Shown piece by piece: positions 24,430 through 33,455 of a DNA stretch of 64,000 nt. Source of the DNA: Bacillaceae bacterium IKA-2 (GTDB lineage: Bacteria > Bacillota > Bacilli > Bacillales > Anaerobacillaceae). The notes under the pieces were generated by a model that saw only the letters and a list, made by a program, of their open reading frames with translations, did no database searches and was not told where the DNA came from. The position numbers were made by a program, and so were the translations under genes. Every line of letters starts with the position of its first letter. The first letter of the stretch is position 1. The stretch lies in contig CP134492.1 of NCBI GenBank assembly GCA_031761875.1, forward strand, positions 2,046,001 through 2,110,000, given 5' to 3'.

Positions 24430-25620
24430 ATGAACATTAGAGTACGACAAGGCGATACTTTTTGGTATTATAGTCAACTGTTTACTATCTCTTTACCGTT
24501 AATTATTGACTCTAATCGAAATGTAAATCCAGCTGCAATACAGGTTGGACAAATTATTCGTATACCTGGTTTTTATGTGAATTTTTACACCATCCAACCT
24601 GGAGATACATTCTGGAGCATTTCTAATCGATTAGGTTTCAACTTTGATATGCTGCAATTGTTAAATTCAACTCTAAATCCATACGCACTACAAATAGGTC
24701 AGAGGATTAACGTGCCAGTTCGAGTCGTACAACCAATAGTACGTGGAAAAAGGCGATATGATTATGATGCAGTCATGAATGATATCCGTCAACTTTTTGA
24801 AATATATCCCTTTATGGATAATACTTCTATTGGGAATTCCGTCATGGGGAAAGAAATCGTTGAATTACGTATTGGTCGTGGTACGAAAAACGTCCATCTA
24901 AACGGTTCATTTCACGCTCACGAGTGGATTACCACGCCAATATTAATGCAAACACTAAATGAATACTTACTTGCTTTAACAAACAGAGGGACGATAAGAG
25001 GACTTTATATGCCTCCATACTATGATTCTGTTTTATTATCGCTAGTTCCAATGGTTAACCCCGATGGAGTTGATTTAGTTATTCATGGAGCCCCTGAGGA
25101 AGAACCCTATCGAAGTAATGTGTTAGCGATTAATAACTTAAGGACTGATTTTTCAGGATGGCGAGCTAATATCCGTGGTGTCGATTTGAATAATCAATAC
25201 CCAGCACTATGGGAAGAGGAAGCGGCCCGTAAACCAAGTCAGCCAGCGCCACGAGATTTCCCTGGATATCGTCCTTTGTCAGAACCAGAATCAATTGCGA
25301 TCGCCGATTTAACGAGAAGAGGAAATTTCGATCGAGTTTTAGCTTATCATACACAAGGAAAAGTAATATACTGGGGTTTCCAGGGATTGGAGCCACCGGA
25401 AAGTAGATTAATTGTAAATGAATTCGCTAGAGTAAGCGGCTTTCAAGCAATTCAATATGTCGATAGCTTTGCAGGCTATAAAGACTGGTTTATTCAAGAA
25501 TGGAGAAGACCTGGCTTTACTATTGAATTAGGTAGAGGTGTTAACCCATTACCAATCGCCGATTTTGATGAAATCTATCAAGAAAATCTCGGGATATTTT
25601 TAGCAAGTTTATATATGTGA
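24430..25620 (+). CDS. LysM-containing M14 metallopeptidase (gamma-D-glutamyl-L-diamino acid endopeptidase I type)
   Basis: 396 aa from ATG 24430. Two LysM domains (residues ~2-46 and ~52-97, each opening with R/Q-x-GDTFW) are followed by a carboxypeptidase A-like domain with zinc ligands His162/Glu165 in FHAHEW, a later His in LAYHTQGK and the catalytic Glu in FTIELGRG. This architecture matches the Bacillus sporulation endopeptidase I that cuts gamma-D-Glu-mDAP bonds in peptidoglycan. There is no signal peptide, as in that enzyme. Translation may be modulated by the hairpin at its ribosome-binding site. Confidence 0.9.
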   Translation: MNIRVRQGDTFWYYSQLFTISLPLIIDSNRNVNPAAIQVGQIIRIPGFYVNFYTIQPGDTFWSISNRLGFNFDMLQLLNSTLNPYALQIGQRINVPVRVVQPIVRGKRRYDYDAVMNDIRQLFEIYPFMDNTSIGNSVMGKEIVELRIGRGTKNVHLNGSFHAHEWITTPILMQTLNEYLLALTNRGTIRGLYMPPYYDSVLLSLVPMVNPDGVDLVIHGAPEEEPYRSNVLAINNLRTDFSGWRANIRGVDLNNQYPALWEEEAARKPSQPAPRDFPGYRPLSEPESIAIADLTRRGNFDRVLAYHTQGKVIYWGFQGLEPPESRLIVNEFARVSGFQAIQYVDSFAGYKDWFIQEWRRPGFTIELGRGVNPLPIADFDEIYQENLGIFLASLYM

Positions 25621-25623
25621 CTT

Positions 25624-25671
25624 ATAGAGGCTGTTAAAAAAGGTGTTATCACCTTTTTTAACAGCCTCTAT
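25624..25671 (+). terminator. Long perfect terminator of the LysM/M14 gene
   Basis: A 22-bp perfect stem (ATAGAGGCTGTTAAAAAAGG plus TG) with loop TTAT begins 3 nt after the stop codon; the right arm includes six T. Confidence 0.9.
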
Positions 25672-25973
25672 GCAATGGACGAAGGCGCTGAAGACAAAAC
25701 CGAGGCCGGAGCTCTCCCGGATTGCCCTCAAAAGAAGATAGTGAGGATACTCGCTTCGCGATCGGGTCGCTTTTTCTACTTTCGAAAAAGAGCATGATCA
25801 TGCCCGCAAGCTGCCGAAATAGCAGTGATTGATCATCCGAATCTGGCGGGTACCAGGTAAGTTAGAAAAACTGAGATGTGCATTTGATTTTTTCAGACAA
25901 GCAGATAAGTTTGTTTCAATTGTTCAAATTGGTACTATAGAATTGAAACTTCTTTATGAAAGGAAAAATTCAA
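25672..25973. other. Intergenic stretch with unusually GC-rich first half
   Basis: The first ~180 bp are GC-rich compared with neighbours and include GAGGCCGGAGCTCTCCCGG-type sequence loosely similar to 235-272, and TTCGCGATCGGGTCGC. No gene or clear structure is seen; the ribosome-binding site AAAGGA of the next gene closes it. Confidence 0.4.
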
Positions 25974-26975
25974 ATGTCAAATATACAAATACCTGTATCG
26001 GTCTTAAACTTAGCACCTATTCGTGAAGGACAGGAGGTTAAAGAAGCCATAGATGCAATGGTCGATTTGGCGCAAGCGACTGAGAAAATGGGCTATACAC
26101 GATTTTGGATTGCTGAGCATCATAATACACCAAGACTAGTGAGCTCAGCTACTTCGATTTTAATTAAACATACCTTGGAACATACAGAACACATCCGTGT
26201 TGGGTCTGGCGGGATCATGCTACCTAATCATTCCCCTTTGGTAGTGGCTGAACAATTTGGTACCATGGCAACAATCTATCCTAATCGATTGGACTTGGGA
26301 CTAGGCCGGGCTCCTGGTACAGATATGATGACTGCAAGTGCACTAAGACGATCTCAAAATGACTCTATCTATACATTTCCAGATGATGTAAAAGCTTTGC
26401 TTACGTATTTTGGACCTGAAGAGCTTCAAGGTACTATAAAAGCTTATCCAGGTGTTGGGACAGATGTTCCGATTTATATCCTCGGTTCATCGACGGATTC
26501 AGCTGTTTTAGCAGCTAAATTAGGTTTGCCGTATGTATTTGCTTCCCACTTTGCACCAAGATATATGGATGAAGCCATTTCAATTTATCGTAATCAATTC
26601 CAGCCATCTGAACACCTGGACTCTCCATACATGATCGTATGTCTTAATGTGATTGCAGCTGAAAGTGATGAAGAGGCCAAATTCGAATCGACAACGATGC
26701 AGCAATTTTTCTTGAATATTGTACGTGGCACTCAAACGCCGTTAAGTCCTCCAGTAGAAGACATGGATCTGATTTGGAGTCAGCCTGAGAAAGAAATGGC
26801 TGCATTTAGATCTCGTTTTACTATGTTGGGAGGTAAAGATTCGATCCGTGAACAGTTGATGAGTTTTCAAGAAAAGTATAATGTGGACGAAATCATGGCT
26901 GTATCTTATATTTATGATCCTGACAAACAAAAACGTTCTTATGAACTTTTAAAAGAAGTGGTTGATGGAAATTAA
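25974..26975 (+). CDS. LLM class flavin-dependent oxidoreductase (bacterial luciferase-like)
   Basis: 333 aa. ATG 25974 follows GAAAGGA. It opens with [15 protein letters not shown] and continues with [39 protein letters not shown] and [10 protein letters not shown], the YtmO/YvbT-type luciferase-like monooxygenase blocks. It uses FMN; the substrate is not predictable. It is a single gene. TGGGGACA-type palindrome follows. Confidence 0.93.
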   Translation: MSNIQIPVSVLNLAPIREGQEVKEAIDAMVDLAQATEKMGYTRFWIAEHHNTPRLVSSATSILIKHTLEHTEHIRVGSGGIMLPNHSPLVVAEQFGTMATIYPNRLDLGLGRAPGTDMMTASALRRSQNDSIYTFPDDVKALLTYFGPEELQGTIKAYPGVGTDVPIYILGSSTDSAVLAAKLGLPYVFASHFAPRYMDEAISIYRNQFQPSEHLDSPYMIVCLNVIAAESDEEAKFESTTMQQFFLNIVRGTQTPLSPPVEDMDLIWSQPEKEMAAFRSRFTMLGGKDSIREQLMSFQEKYNVDEIMAVSYIYDPDKQKRSYELLKEVVDGN

Positions 26976-27000
26976 AGACTGAATGTAAAAAGGAGATAAA

Positions 27001-27023
27001 TGGGGACAGGTACCTTGTCCCCA
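27001..27023. repeat. GGGGACA-GGTACC-TGTCCCC palindromic repeat
   Basis: TGGGGACAGGTACCTTGTCC continues to CCA, a palindrome centred on GGTACC with one bulge. Near-identical motifs are familiar from extragenic repeats of many Bacillaceae, often linked to REP-associated (Y1) transposases; that link is recollection. Confidence 0.6.
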
Positions 27024-27090
27024 TTCACAGGGAACATTGTGGCTAGTGCCGGGGAGCTTAAGTATTATTAAATTAGCCAGATATGCTAGT

Positions 27091-27402
27091 CTAGCTGGAT
27101 AAAACACGCTTAATGAGTTTAATATCAGCGTCGTGATCTTTAACTTGTTGTTGAAGGTCGTATATAGGGGATTTTAATTCACTTGTACGAGCTGTTTGAT
27201 CTTGGATGATGCGGAGTTTATCCTTAACTTCTTCAAATCCCAGTTCCATCTTTGCTTCCATAGAAGACATACCAGTTTCGATAGTGGACATTCTAGCATT
27301 CATAGAAGACATTTCAGACTTAACACCTTGAAGTTCGTGTTTAATTGGATCTAATTCTTCTTTCAATACTGATTGCAGCATTTCTTTTAATTCGTTATTC
27401 AT
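27091..27402 (-). CDS. Coiled-coil hypothetical protein
   Basis: 103 aa from ATG 27402, preceded by GAAAGGAG. Residues ~10-95 are one amphipathic helix with near-heptad repeats (SSMNARMSTIETGMSSMEAK) and a central MELGFEEV. It is similar in style to short Bacillus coiled-coil proteins encoded as single genes; function unknown. No signal peptide, so it is cytoplasmic. Confidence 0.7.
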   Translation of the reverse strand: MNNELKEMLQSVLKEELDPIKHELQGVKSEMSSMNARMSTIETGMSSMEAKMELGFEEVKDKLRIIQDQTARTSELKSPIYDLQQQVKDHDADIKLIKRVLSS

Positions 27403-27460
27403 CAGAAACGCTCCTTTCATCGTTTTAATCATTATTCTTATTTATTATATCAGAGGTTGT

Positions 27461-27488
27461 TCAAAAAGGTCAGTATGTTCCTTTTTGA
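27461..27488. terminator. Hairpin between divergent units
   Basis: TCAAAAAGG pairs with CCTTTTTGA and is followed on the + strand by a T-run at 27494. No + strand gene ends directly before it, so it may belong to the decayed gene fragment or act as an insulator. Its start resembles the hairpin after tenA. Confidence 0.45.
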
Positions 27489-27505
27489 ATAATCTTTTTT
27501 TGGCT

Positions 27506-27634
27506 CTCGAAAAAGTACTCGGATCGACCTTTATACTTAAGAATGAAGCCATTTCGGAAGTTGTGATTGTCACCGAATGTGATGATCACGAAGTTGAAAA
27601 GTTGAAAACATCCTTTGGAATTACCCAGCTTTAG
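27506..27634 (+). pseudogene. Short 3' remnant of an unidentified gene
   Basis: The frame reads LEKVLGSTFILKNEAISE, VVIVTECDDHEVEKLK and TSFGITQL to TAG at 27632, with amino-acid composition of real protein but no start codon or ribosome-binding site. I cannot name the family. The rest of 27403-27848 shows nothing else. Confidence 0.35.
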
Positions 27635-27848
27635 ATATTTGTTAGGTAGAATCTCAAAAGAATAGTGTTGTTTCGTTTCGTGTAAAATAACTCAAAGGAA
27701 CTACTCCTGTTGCCTGGCACGCGCTAAGCCTTTTTTTAACTATGATAAGAATTCCTAAATCTGTTTATTATGGTAAAAAATGAAACTTTCTGTATTTTTC
27801 AACGTATGTAAACTTGTAGTAAAAACATTACGTTGGAGGATAACAATT

Positions 27849-28784
27849 ATGAGAAAATATCTAACTATACTAGCCTTTGTTTTAATATTATTTGCAAGTT
27901 TAATAGGGTGTACAGAAAAATCTGATCAGCAAATAGTTGAAGTTTCTGATGGTGCCAAAGCTGTTTTTTTTGAAGTAGCTAATGAGGGAAATACGGTTTA
28001 TTTACTTGGTTCAATTCATGTTGGCAAGTCAGACATGTATCCATTGCAGGGAAAAATTGAAGAGGCATATGCTAGCTCAAGTCACTTAGCAGTTGAGGTC
28101 AATATTAACGATATTAGTGAATTAGAGATGATCCAGCATATAAGCGAATTAGGTTTGTATCTGGACGGTTCGACCTTAAAAGATCATATAGATAGTGATC
28201 TATATGATGAACTGCTTGCTCTATTAAATGAATATGGGATGCAAGAAAATGAGGTCTCAATATTTAAACCGTGGCTAGTTACTCAAATGGTCGAAGCGAT
28301 ACTGGCCGAACAGCAAGGTTATTCAACGGACTTAGGTATTGACCAGTATTTCTTAACAAAAGCAGCAGAAGATGAAAAAAAGATCATCAGTTTAGAAACG
28401 GTAGAAGAACAATTAAACTTGTTGGCAATGTTAAGTGCAGATTCCCAAGAAAAACTATTACATTCGAGTGTATTTGAGCAAGCTGAAAATGAAGCTATGA
28501 TTAATGATTTAGTAACAAAGTGGATCGATGGTGATATAGCTGGGCTCGCAGAGTTGCGTAAAATTGATGAAGATGAGCCTGAAGACTATCTTGAATTTTA
28601 CAATGCCTTTACTGACGAACGAGACAAGAAAATGGCTCAGAAAATTGATGGTTTCTTACAGAATGAATCCTCTGAAACGTATTTTGTCGTTGTCGGTGCG
28701 CTCCATTTAGTTGGAGAGAATAGTATTGTTGATGTATTAAAATCAAAAGGTTATGATGTTAAAATGATTTTTACAAACAAATGA
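27849..28784 (+). CDS. TraB/GumN family lipoprotein
   Basis: 311 aa from ATG 27849 (TTGGAGG 11 nt upstream). Signal peptide with lipobox SLIGC (Cys21). The domain has NTVYLLGSIHVGKSDMYPL, with the GSIHVG motif, AVEVNI, ISLETVEEQLNLL and the C-terminal VVVGALHLVGENSIVDVLK; these are the TraB/PF01963 conserved histidine/glutamate motifs (Tiki-like metalloprotease fold). It is anchored outside the membrane. The function in bacteria is unknown. Confidence 0.9.
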   Translation: MRKYLTILAFVLILFASLIGCTEKSDQQIVEVSDGAKAVFFEVANEGNTVYLLGSIHVGKSDMYPLQGKIEEAYASSSHLAVEVNINDISELEMIQHISELGLYLDGSTLKDHIDSDLYDELLALLNEYGMQENEVSIFKPWLVTQMVEAILAEQQGYSTDLGIDQYFLTKAAEDEKKIISLETVEEQLNLLAMLSADSQEKLLHSSVFEQAENEAMINDLVTKWIDGDIAGLAELRKIDEDEPEDYLEFYNAFTDERDKKMAQKIDGFLQNESSETYFVVVGALHLVGENSIVDVLKSKGYDVKMIFTNK

Positions 28785-28881
28785 TTTTTATTACGATGAT
28801 GTTTTTTTCAGAAAATCAACTTAAATAATTTGAAAAAAAATAGTTTTAGATAGGAAGATAATTAGGTGAGGGGAAATTAAT

Positions 28882-29148
28882 ATGGTAGAGAAGGCTAATA
28901 CAAATAGAAAGGCAGTGGAAGCTTTAACTCTTGGTATTCTTTCAATATTTATACCTGTGGTAGGAATATTACTTGGTATTATTGGAATTACCTTTTCAGT
29001 AATCGCAAAGAAAGAAATCGAGAAAACAAATGAGGATGGAAGAAACTATGCGACATCGGGAATGATTTGTAGCATAGTTGGGGTTACAATCCAGCTCTTC
29101 TTTGTTGTAGTAGGTATCGTTTCGTTGTACTCGGGACCGATTGCATAG
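28882..29148 (+). CDS. DUF4190 domain-containing membrane protein
   Basis: 88 aa with two transmembrane helices. KAVEALTLGILSIFIPVVG and GIIGITFSVIAKKEI with a second helix IVGVTIQLFFVVVGIVSL is the DUF4190 pattern. GAGGGGAAA precedes the ATG. Role unknown; monocistronic. Confidence 0.82.
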   Translation: MVEKANTNRKAVEALTLGILSIFIPVVGILLGIIGITFSVIAKKEIEKTNEDGRNYATSGMICSIVGVTIQLFFVVVGIVSLYSGPIA

Positions 29149-29218
29149 TCTTCTTCAAGTAACGGGTGCATGAATTAAGAGGGCAACGCTTTATTTGAAG
29201 TGTTGCCATGTCATTATA

Positions 29219-29482
29219 TTAAAAATACTTCCTATAAAGTTCTTGGCGCAGTCTTCCGCTCAGTTGGGCATATATCCTTGTTGTTTCACTTTTTTCATGA
29301 CCAAGTAAACTTTGAATGACATCAATCGACGCTCCATTATTTAACAAATGAGTGGCATAACTATCCCGAAGTTGATGAGGGTGTATCATATTATTAATAC
29401 CAACACGATTTGAAATGCGTTTGATGATAGCAACATAAATCCCTCCAATATAAGTTCTTATATAAAGGAAGTATCGACTCAT
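29219..29482 (-). pseudogene. C-terminal fragment of a tyrosine recombinase/integrase
   Basis: 87 aa containing HPHQLRDSYATHLLNNGA, LLGHEKSETTRIYAQLS: the H-x-x-R, second His and nucleophile Tyr of the phage-integrase catalytic domain. The N-terminal arm, core-binding domain and the first catalytic Arg are missing, so it is inactive. It lies about 1.1 kb before the repeat/small-gene array that starts at 30521; whether the two are related is unknown. Confidence 0.8.
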
Positions 29483-29580
29483 TTATCGAAAGGGATAACT
29501 TATAACCGATATTTCATTAACTGGCAGAATTGTTTAAGTAATATAAAGTGAAGATGTAAATTTTCCTTGATATGCTATGT

Positions 29581-30111
29581 TTATAACTCGCTTCTTTTAT
29601 AACCTTTTCTATTCACATAAAACTTTTCAATTTGATGCCCTAAAATAGCTCCACCAAAGCCAACTAATAGTCCGCCAAATATGGGGCTTACATAATTCAT
29701 CCAATATATCCCAGAATGCATACCAATTAAAAAGCCGAAAAATAGTCCTGTATACTTTGATATTGTTTCATTAGGTGGAGCTATATTATCATTTTTAAGT
29801 TGAAAATTTATTTCGTTCGCGCGATTATAAGCACTCCATATACTATATGCGTATAACGATGGATAAAATAATCCCCATTGAAAATCGATAACTTGAAATG
29901 ATTGCTGAACATTACCTGTAAAAGCATAAAAAATGGCTAAATTAAGATTTGACATTACGTTGATAATAACTTCTCCTATTAGGAGAATAAAACCGACAAT
30001 GTAATCTCGATTATATACTTGACCTAATCCTGGAAGCGCTATTGACCATAGTGCAGCTGCCTTAGGAGATTTATAAACGTTTATCTTCTTCTTAAAGGTC
30101 ACCAAAATCAC
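29581..30111 (-). CDS. TM2-like multi-pass membrane protein
   Basis: 176 aa with about five hydrophobic segments. KSPKAAALWSIALPGLGQVY followed by NRDYIVGFILL is the TM2/DUF5683-type opening (small-x-PGLGQ-Y). A Gly-rich helix GGLLVGFGGAILG lies near the C-terminus. The start is uncertain: GTG 30111 or the in-frame GTG 30102 that follows AGGTGA. Function unknown. Confidence 0.65.
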   Translation of the reverse strand: MILVTFKKKINVYKSPKAAALWSIALPGLGQVYNRDYIVGFILLIGEVIINVMSNLNLAIFYAFTGNVQQSFQVIDFQWGLFYPSLYAYSIWSAYNRANEINFQLKNDNIAPPNETISKYTGLFFGFLIGMHSGIYWMNYVSPIFGGLLVGFGGAILGHQIEKFYVNRKGYKRSEL

Positions 30112-30174
30112 CTAATTTTCTGGCTGAAATAAATGATTTCCACCGGTTAAAAAATTGATAAATGAGCATATAAA

Positions 30175-30315
30175 TTATTGGCATGTGCATTTTTGGATTT
30201 CAAAAATTGGTGTCAAAGTTCGTACCAATCTGTCTGGATATGACCATAACACCATAGTAATTCCAATTAAATCAAGAATAAAAGCTATAGTGGAAAGTAG
30301 AAGTCCAAATGTCAC
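30175..30315 (-). CDS. Possible small single-TM protein
   Basis: On the minus strand a GTG at 30315 opens 46 codons: VTFGLLLSTIAFILDLIGIT then MVLWSYPDRLVRTLTP. The hydrophobic helix followed by a charged tail looks protein-like, and the position is upstream of the TM2-like gene in the same orientation. The ribosome-binding site is poor. It may be real or a remnant. Confidence 0.3.
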   Translation of the reverse strand: MTFGLLLSTIAFILDLIGITMVLWSYPDRLVRTLTPIFEIQKCTCQ

Positions 30316-30520
30316 GATTTCAATAACCTTTGATTATGTTATTCCAGTCTTTTTCCGCAATGGGATAATTATTTACATTATAAAGTTTTAAAGTTATCTT
30401 CACATATATCCTCCTAAAAATAACAGTTAAAAATAGTATTGTTTAACTTTAGAAATTTATTCTTAGTTAGGTTTTAATTAGTTCCCTTTTCAAATTAAGA
30501 GAAGCTCTGTGAATAATTAC

Positions 30521-30596
30521 ACTTAAAGTAACTGGGGGCAATAGTTTAGTAAGCTATCGCAACTGTTACGCTGCTAACCTGGCAGAAGAGTTCAAT
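30521..30596 (+). repeat. Array repeat site 1
   Basis: Left half AAAGTAACTGGGGGCAATAG, variable hairpin with GTAAGC/GCTGC, right half GCTAACCTGGCAG. First copy of the cassette-array repeat. Confidence 0.75.
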
Positions 30597-30852
30597 AAAA
30601 TTTATAGTAGATTACCTATATTAAAGTGGTTTATGGTGAAGGGGTGTGAGTGATAAACTAAATTGGACAGTTTCCGCCAGATAAGAATGAACACTTATTT
30701 TCCAGGAGGAAGGGTAGCACTTCTATAGGTGATGGACCGTAGGGCCATCACCTATAGAAACAATTTCCTTTTCTCTATAAATTTAAAATAAGACCAAGAC
30801 ACTGTATGATGATAAGTAGTTTCTTAGATTTTCAACAGTGTGGAGGAAAAAG

Positions 30853-32436
30853 GTGGATAAGTGGCAAATGTATATGGAAATTCAGCAATTACTAAAGCAA
30901 GGATTCAGTAAATCGAAAGTAGCTGGAAAGTTAGGGGTTTCAAGAACAACGGTTTATCGCTATTTAAAAAGTACGCCAAGTGACATGAGTGAATGGGTGG
31001 TTCAACTTGAAAGTAGAAGAAAAAAGCTAGACCCATTCAAAGAATTGATCCTTTCGTGGTTGTATTCACATCCTGATATGACAGCTGCCCAGGTTTATGA
31101 TTGGCTACAAGAAAAGAAACAGGTAAAAGATGTTTCTGAAAGTACAGTAAGAGCCTATGTAAGAGAGTTACGACTATCATATGATATTTCTAAAGAAACA
31201 ACTATGCGTGATTATGAAGCCGTGGCAGAGTTACCGATGGGCGAACAAATTCAAGTAGATTTTGGACAAACAGTTCAAAAGACAATCGTGGGAAAAACGG
31301 TCAGACTTTATTTCATAGCTTTTGTTCTATCCCACTCTAGATACAAATACAAAGAATGGGTGGATCGGCCTTTCACCACCAAAGATGTTATACGTACCCA
31401 TGAAAATGCCTTTCAATATTTTGCTGGAATTCCTAGGGAACTCGTTTATGATCAAGATGCGCTTCTTGTCGTTAGCGAAAATGGAGGTGATTTAATTCTA
31501 ACAAAAGAGTTTCAAGCGTACAAAGAAGATCGGAAGTTAACGATTTGGGTTTGTCGTAAAGCAGATCCAGAGACAAAGGGAAAAATTGAAAATATGGTAG
31601 GTTTTGTGAAAGTGAACTTTTCCAAACATCGGATATTTCAAAATATTGATAAATGGAATGAAGATGGGTTAGCGTGGCTGAAGCGTACGGGTAATTATAA
31701 GATTCATAACACAACAAAAAAAAGACCGTGCGAAGTGTTTCTCCTTGAAAAGCAACACTTACGACCAGTCTCAACGGCTACTGGCAGTTTACCTGCAGGT
31801 AGTCAAACTAAACTCCAATCTATTATAACAAGGACGGTTCGAAAGGACAATACGATTTGGTATAAATCTAATCGCTACTCAGTTCCTCTCGGAACATTTG
31901 AAAAGTATCCAGAAGTAGCAATATCTGAAGTCGACGATGCCTATTTAATGATCGTTGAAGTTGACACAGGGGAAATATTTGCGAAACATAAACTGTCTGT
32001 TGCAAAAGGAGAATTAATTCAAGATCGACAACATACGCGTGATCGAACAAAAGGGGTTACAGCTTATATACAGTCAGTAGCAGAAAAATTCGAAAATACA
32101 GATATGGCACTCTCTTTTCTAGAAACGATTAAATCAGCGTTTCCGCGATACATTAGGGATCAACTCCAGCTGATATCAAAAGAAATAAAATGTCATGAGC
32201 AGTCAATTATTAATGAAGCTTTAAAAGAATGTGTTAACCGGAAACTATTTTGTGCAACAGATTTTATCGATATGGTTCAGTACCTTGACCGACAACGACA
32301 AATGATTGTTACACCTCCAACTGATAACGATGAAACAACTAAAATACTTCATGAAAACAACCAATCGTTAGTGAATACGAAACCAGCAACCAGAGATATA
32401 AATGATTATTTGTCAGTATTGGCAGGTGATGTTTGA
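30853..32436 (+). CDS. istA: IS21 family transposase IstA
   Basis: 527 aa from GTG 30853, which has GGAGG 7 nt upstream; the frame is open to a GTG at 30838. N-terminal HTH (KLGVSRTTVYRYLK), a DDE integrase core with Asp in QVDFGQ, Asp in LVYDQDA and Glu in KGKIENMVGFVK, and a C-terminal beta domain. It cuts and joins IS ends. Stop overlaps the istB ATG (TGATG). Confidence 0.95.
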   Translation: MDKWQMYMEIQQLLKQGFSKSKVAGKLGVSRTTVYRYLKSTPSDMSEWVVQLESRRKKLDPFKELILSWLYSHPDMTAAQVYDWLQEKKQVKDVSESTVRAYVRELRLSYDISKETTMRDYEAVAELPMGEQIQVDFGQTVQKTIVGKTVRLYFIAFVLSHSRYKYKEWVDRPFTTKDVIRTHENAFQYFAGIPRELVYDQDALLVVSENGGDLILTKEFQAYKEDRKLTIWVCRKADPETKGKIENMVGFVKVNFSKHRIFQNIDKWNEDGLAWLKRTGNYKIHNTTKKRPCEVFLLEKQHLRPVSTATGSLPAGSQTKLQSIITRTVRKDNTIWYKSNRYSVPLGTFEKYPEVAISEVDDAYLMIVEVDTGEIFAKHKLSVAKGELIQDRQHTRDRTKGVTAYIQSVAEKFENTDMALSFLETIKSAFPRYIRDQLQLISKEIKCHEQSIINEALKECVNRKLFCATDFIDMVQYLDRQRQMIVTPPTDNDETTKILHENNQSLVNTKPATRDINDYLSVLAGDV

Positions 32437-33200
32437 TGAGTCAGTTTGCACAAGTGCAGGAGTTATTAAAGACACTCCGATTATCGGAAACATCTACTAG
32501 TATAACAAGACTAATTAAAGAAGCAGAATCAAACGAAGTTTCCTATACATCATTTCTACTAACGATATTAACATTTGAACAAAAGCGCCGGGAAGAAAAA
32601 CAAACAGAAAAACGCTTAAAATGGGCTACATTTCCGTATCATAAAACGATGATCGACTTTAATCTTGATGAACAGAGATCATTAAGTAAAAAACAGTTTA
32701 ATCAATTAAAAGAGCTAACATGGGTAGAGCAGCTGTACAACATTATTTTATTGGGACCGCCAGGTGCAGGGAAAACTTTATTAGCAATAGGATTAGGGAT
32801 TGAGGCAATCAACCGCGGATATAAAGTTTCGTTTATTTCTATGGGTGATTTAATCCATACGTTAAAAACAGAAGAAATCACTCGAAAGTCACAGACTAGA
32901 ATGAGCAGAATTAGAAATTCAAATTTAGTGATTATTGATGATCTTATGTTTATGGCAATGGATCAACGTGAAGCCAACCTATTTTTCCATTTAATAAACT
33001 ATTTATATAATAATGCTTCTATTATACTCACATCAAATAAGGCCCCAAGTGATTGGGGCGAGTTGATGGGCGATTCAAGTATTACAGCAGCCATTTTAGA
33101 TAGGATCATTCACCGAGCTGAAGTTATTCACTTAGATAATGACAGTTATCGAATGAAGCACCGATCTTCCATTTTTGGTGGAGAAAGTGTTCAAAGTTAA
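32436..33200 (+). CDS. istB: IS21 family helper ATPase IstB
   Basis: 254 aa. AAA+ ATPase related to DnaC: Walker A GPPGAGKTLL, Walker B LVIIDDLMFM, sensor SIILTSNKAPSDWGE. It selects the target and activates IstA. Start overlaps the istA stop. Confidence 0.95.
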   Translation: MSQFAQVQELLKTLRLSETSTSITRLIKEAESNEVSYTSFLLTILTFEQKRREEKQTEKRLKWATFPYHKTMIDFNLDEQRSLSKKQFNQLKELTWVEQLYNIILLGPPGAGKTLLAIGLGIEAINRGYKVSFISMGDLIHTLKTEEITRKSQTRMSRIRNSNLVIIDDLMFMAMDQREANLFFHLINYLYNNASIILTSNKAPSDWGELMGDSSITAAILDRIIHRAEVIHLDNDSYRMKHRSSIFGGESVQS

Positions 33201-33247
33201 TTGGCGAAAAGTGTTCATTTCTACTTGACGGTCACAAGGGGATAACT

Positions 33248-33382
33248 TTGATAGAATTTTTTGAAAGATTTAAAGAAATCCAGAAACTTCAATGGGAGTT
33301 ATTTATTGATTATTGGTATGTATATATTGTGGTTATTTTACTTGGATTAGGAATAGTTATATTTTGGGTTATAAAAAAATAG
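33248..33382 (+). CDS. 44-aa single-TM array protein, leader split by IS21
   Basis: TTG 33248 opens MIEFFERFKEIQKLQWELF, then helix YIVVILLGLGIVIFWVI and KK stop. The AGGGG target duplicate at 33237-33241 supplies its Shine-Dalgarno at 6-nt spacing. Without the IS, site 1 would be about 50 bp upstream. Unknown function; typical of the array. Confidence 0.65.
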   Translation: MIEFFERFKEIQKLQWELFIDYWYVYIVVILLGLGIVIFWVIKK

Positions 33383-33392
33383 TGTTTTACTA

Positions 33393-33441
33393 GTGCTATT
33401 CAGCTAACGGTATGCGATAGCACAATAATGGCTCAAGCTAA
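33393..33441 (+). repeat. Array repeat site 2 (diverged)
   Basis: GTGCTAT and ATAGCAC flank a left half-site CAGCTAACGGTATGCG; the right half is poorly conserved. Confidence 0.55.
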
Positions 33442-33455
33442 GAGGAGGGTTTTTT

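Larger units (their letters stand above)
30645..33236 (+). mobile_element. IS21-family insertion sequence with intact istAB
   Basis: The ends are TGTGAGTGATAAACTAAA at 30645 and, in reverse complement, TGTGACCGTCAAGTAGAA at 33236; both continue to a shared TTTCCGCCA/TTTTCGCCA block, and an internal repeat ATGAACACTT occurs near both ends. A 5-bp target duplication AGGGG flanks it (30640-30644 and 33237-33241). Both transposition genes appear intact. The insertion lies in the leader of a 44-aa cassette gene whose ribosome-binding site is the AGGGG itself. Confidence 0.9.

Noticed and set aside
30155-30391. 78-codon open frame on the + strand
   Set aside because: No ribosome-binding site, unusual composition, and the opposite strand gives a more protein-like membrane segment.
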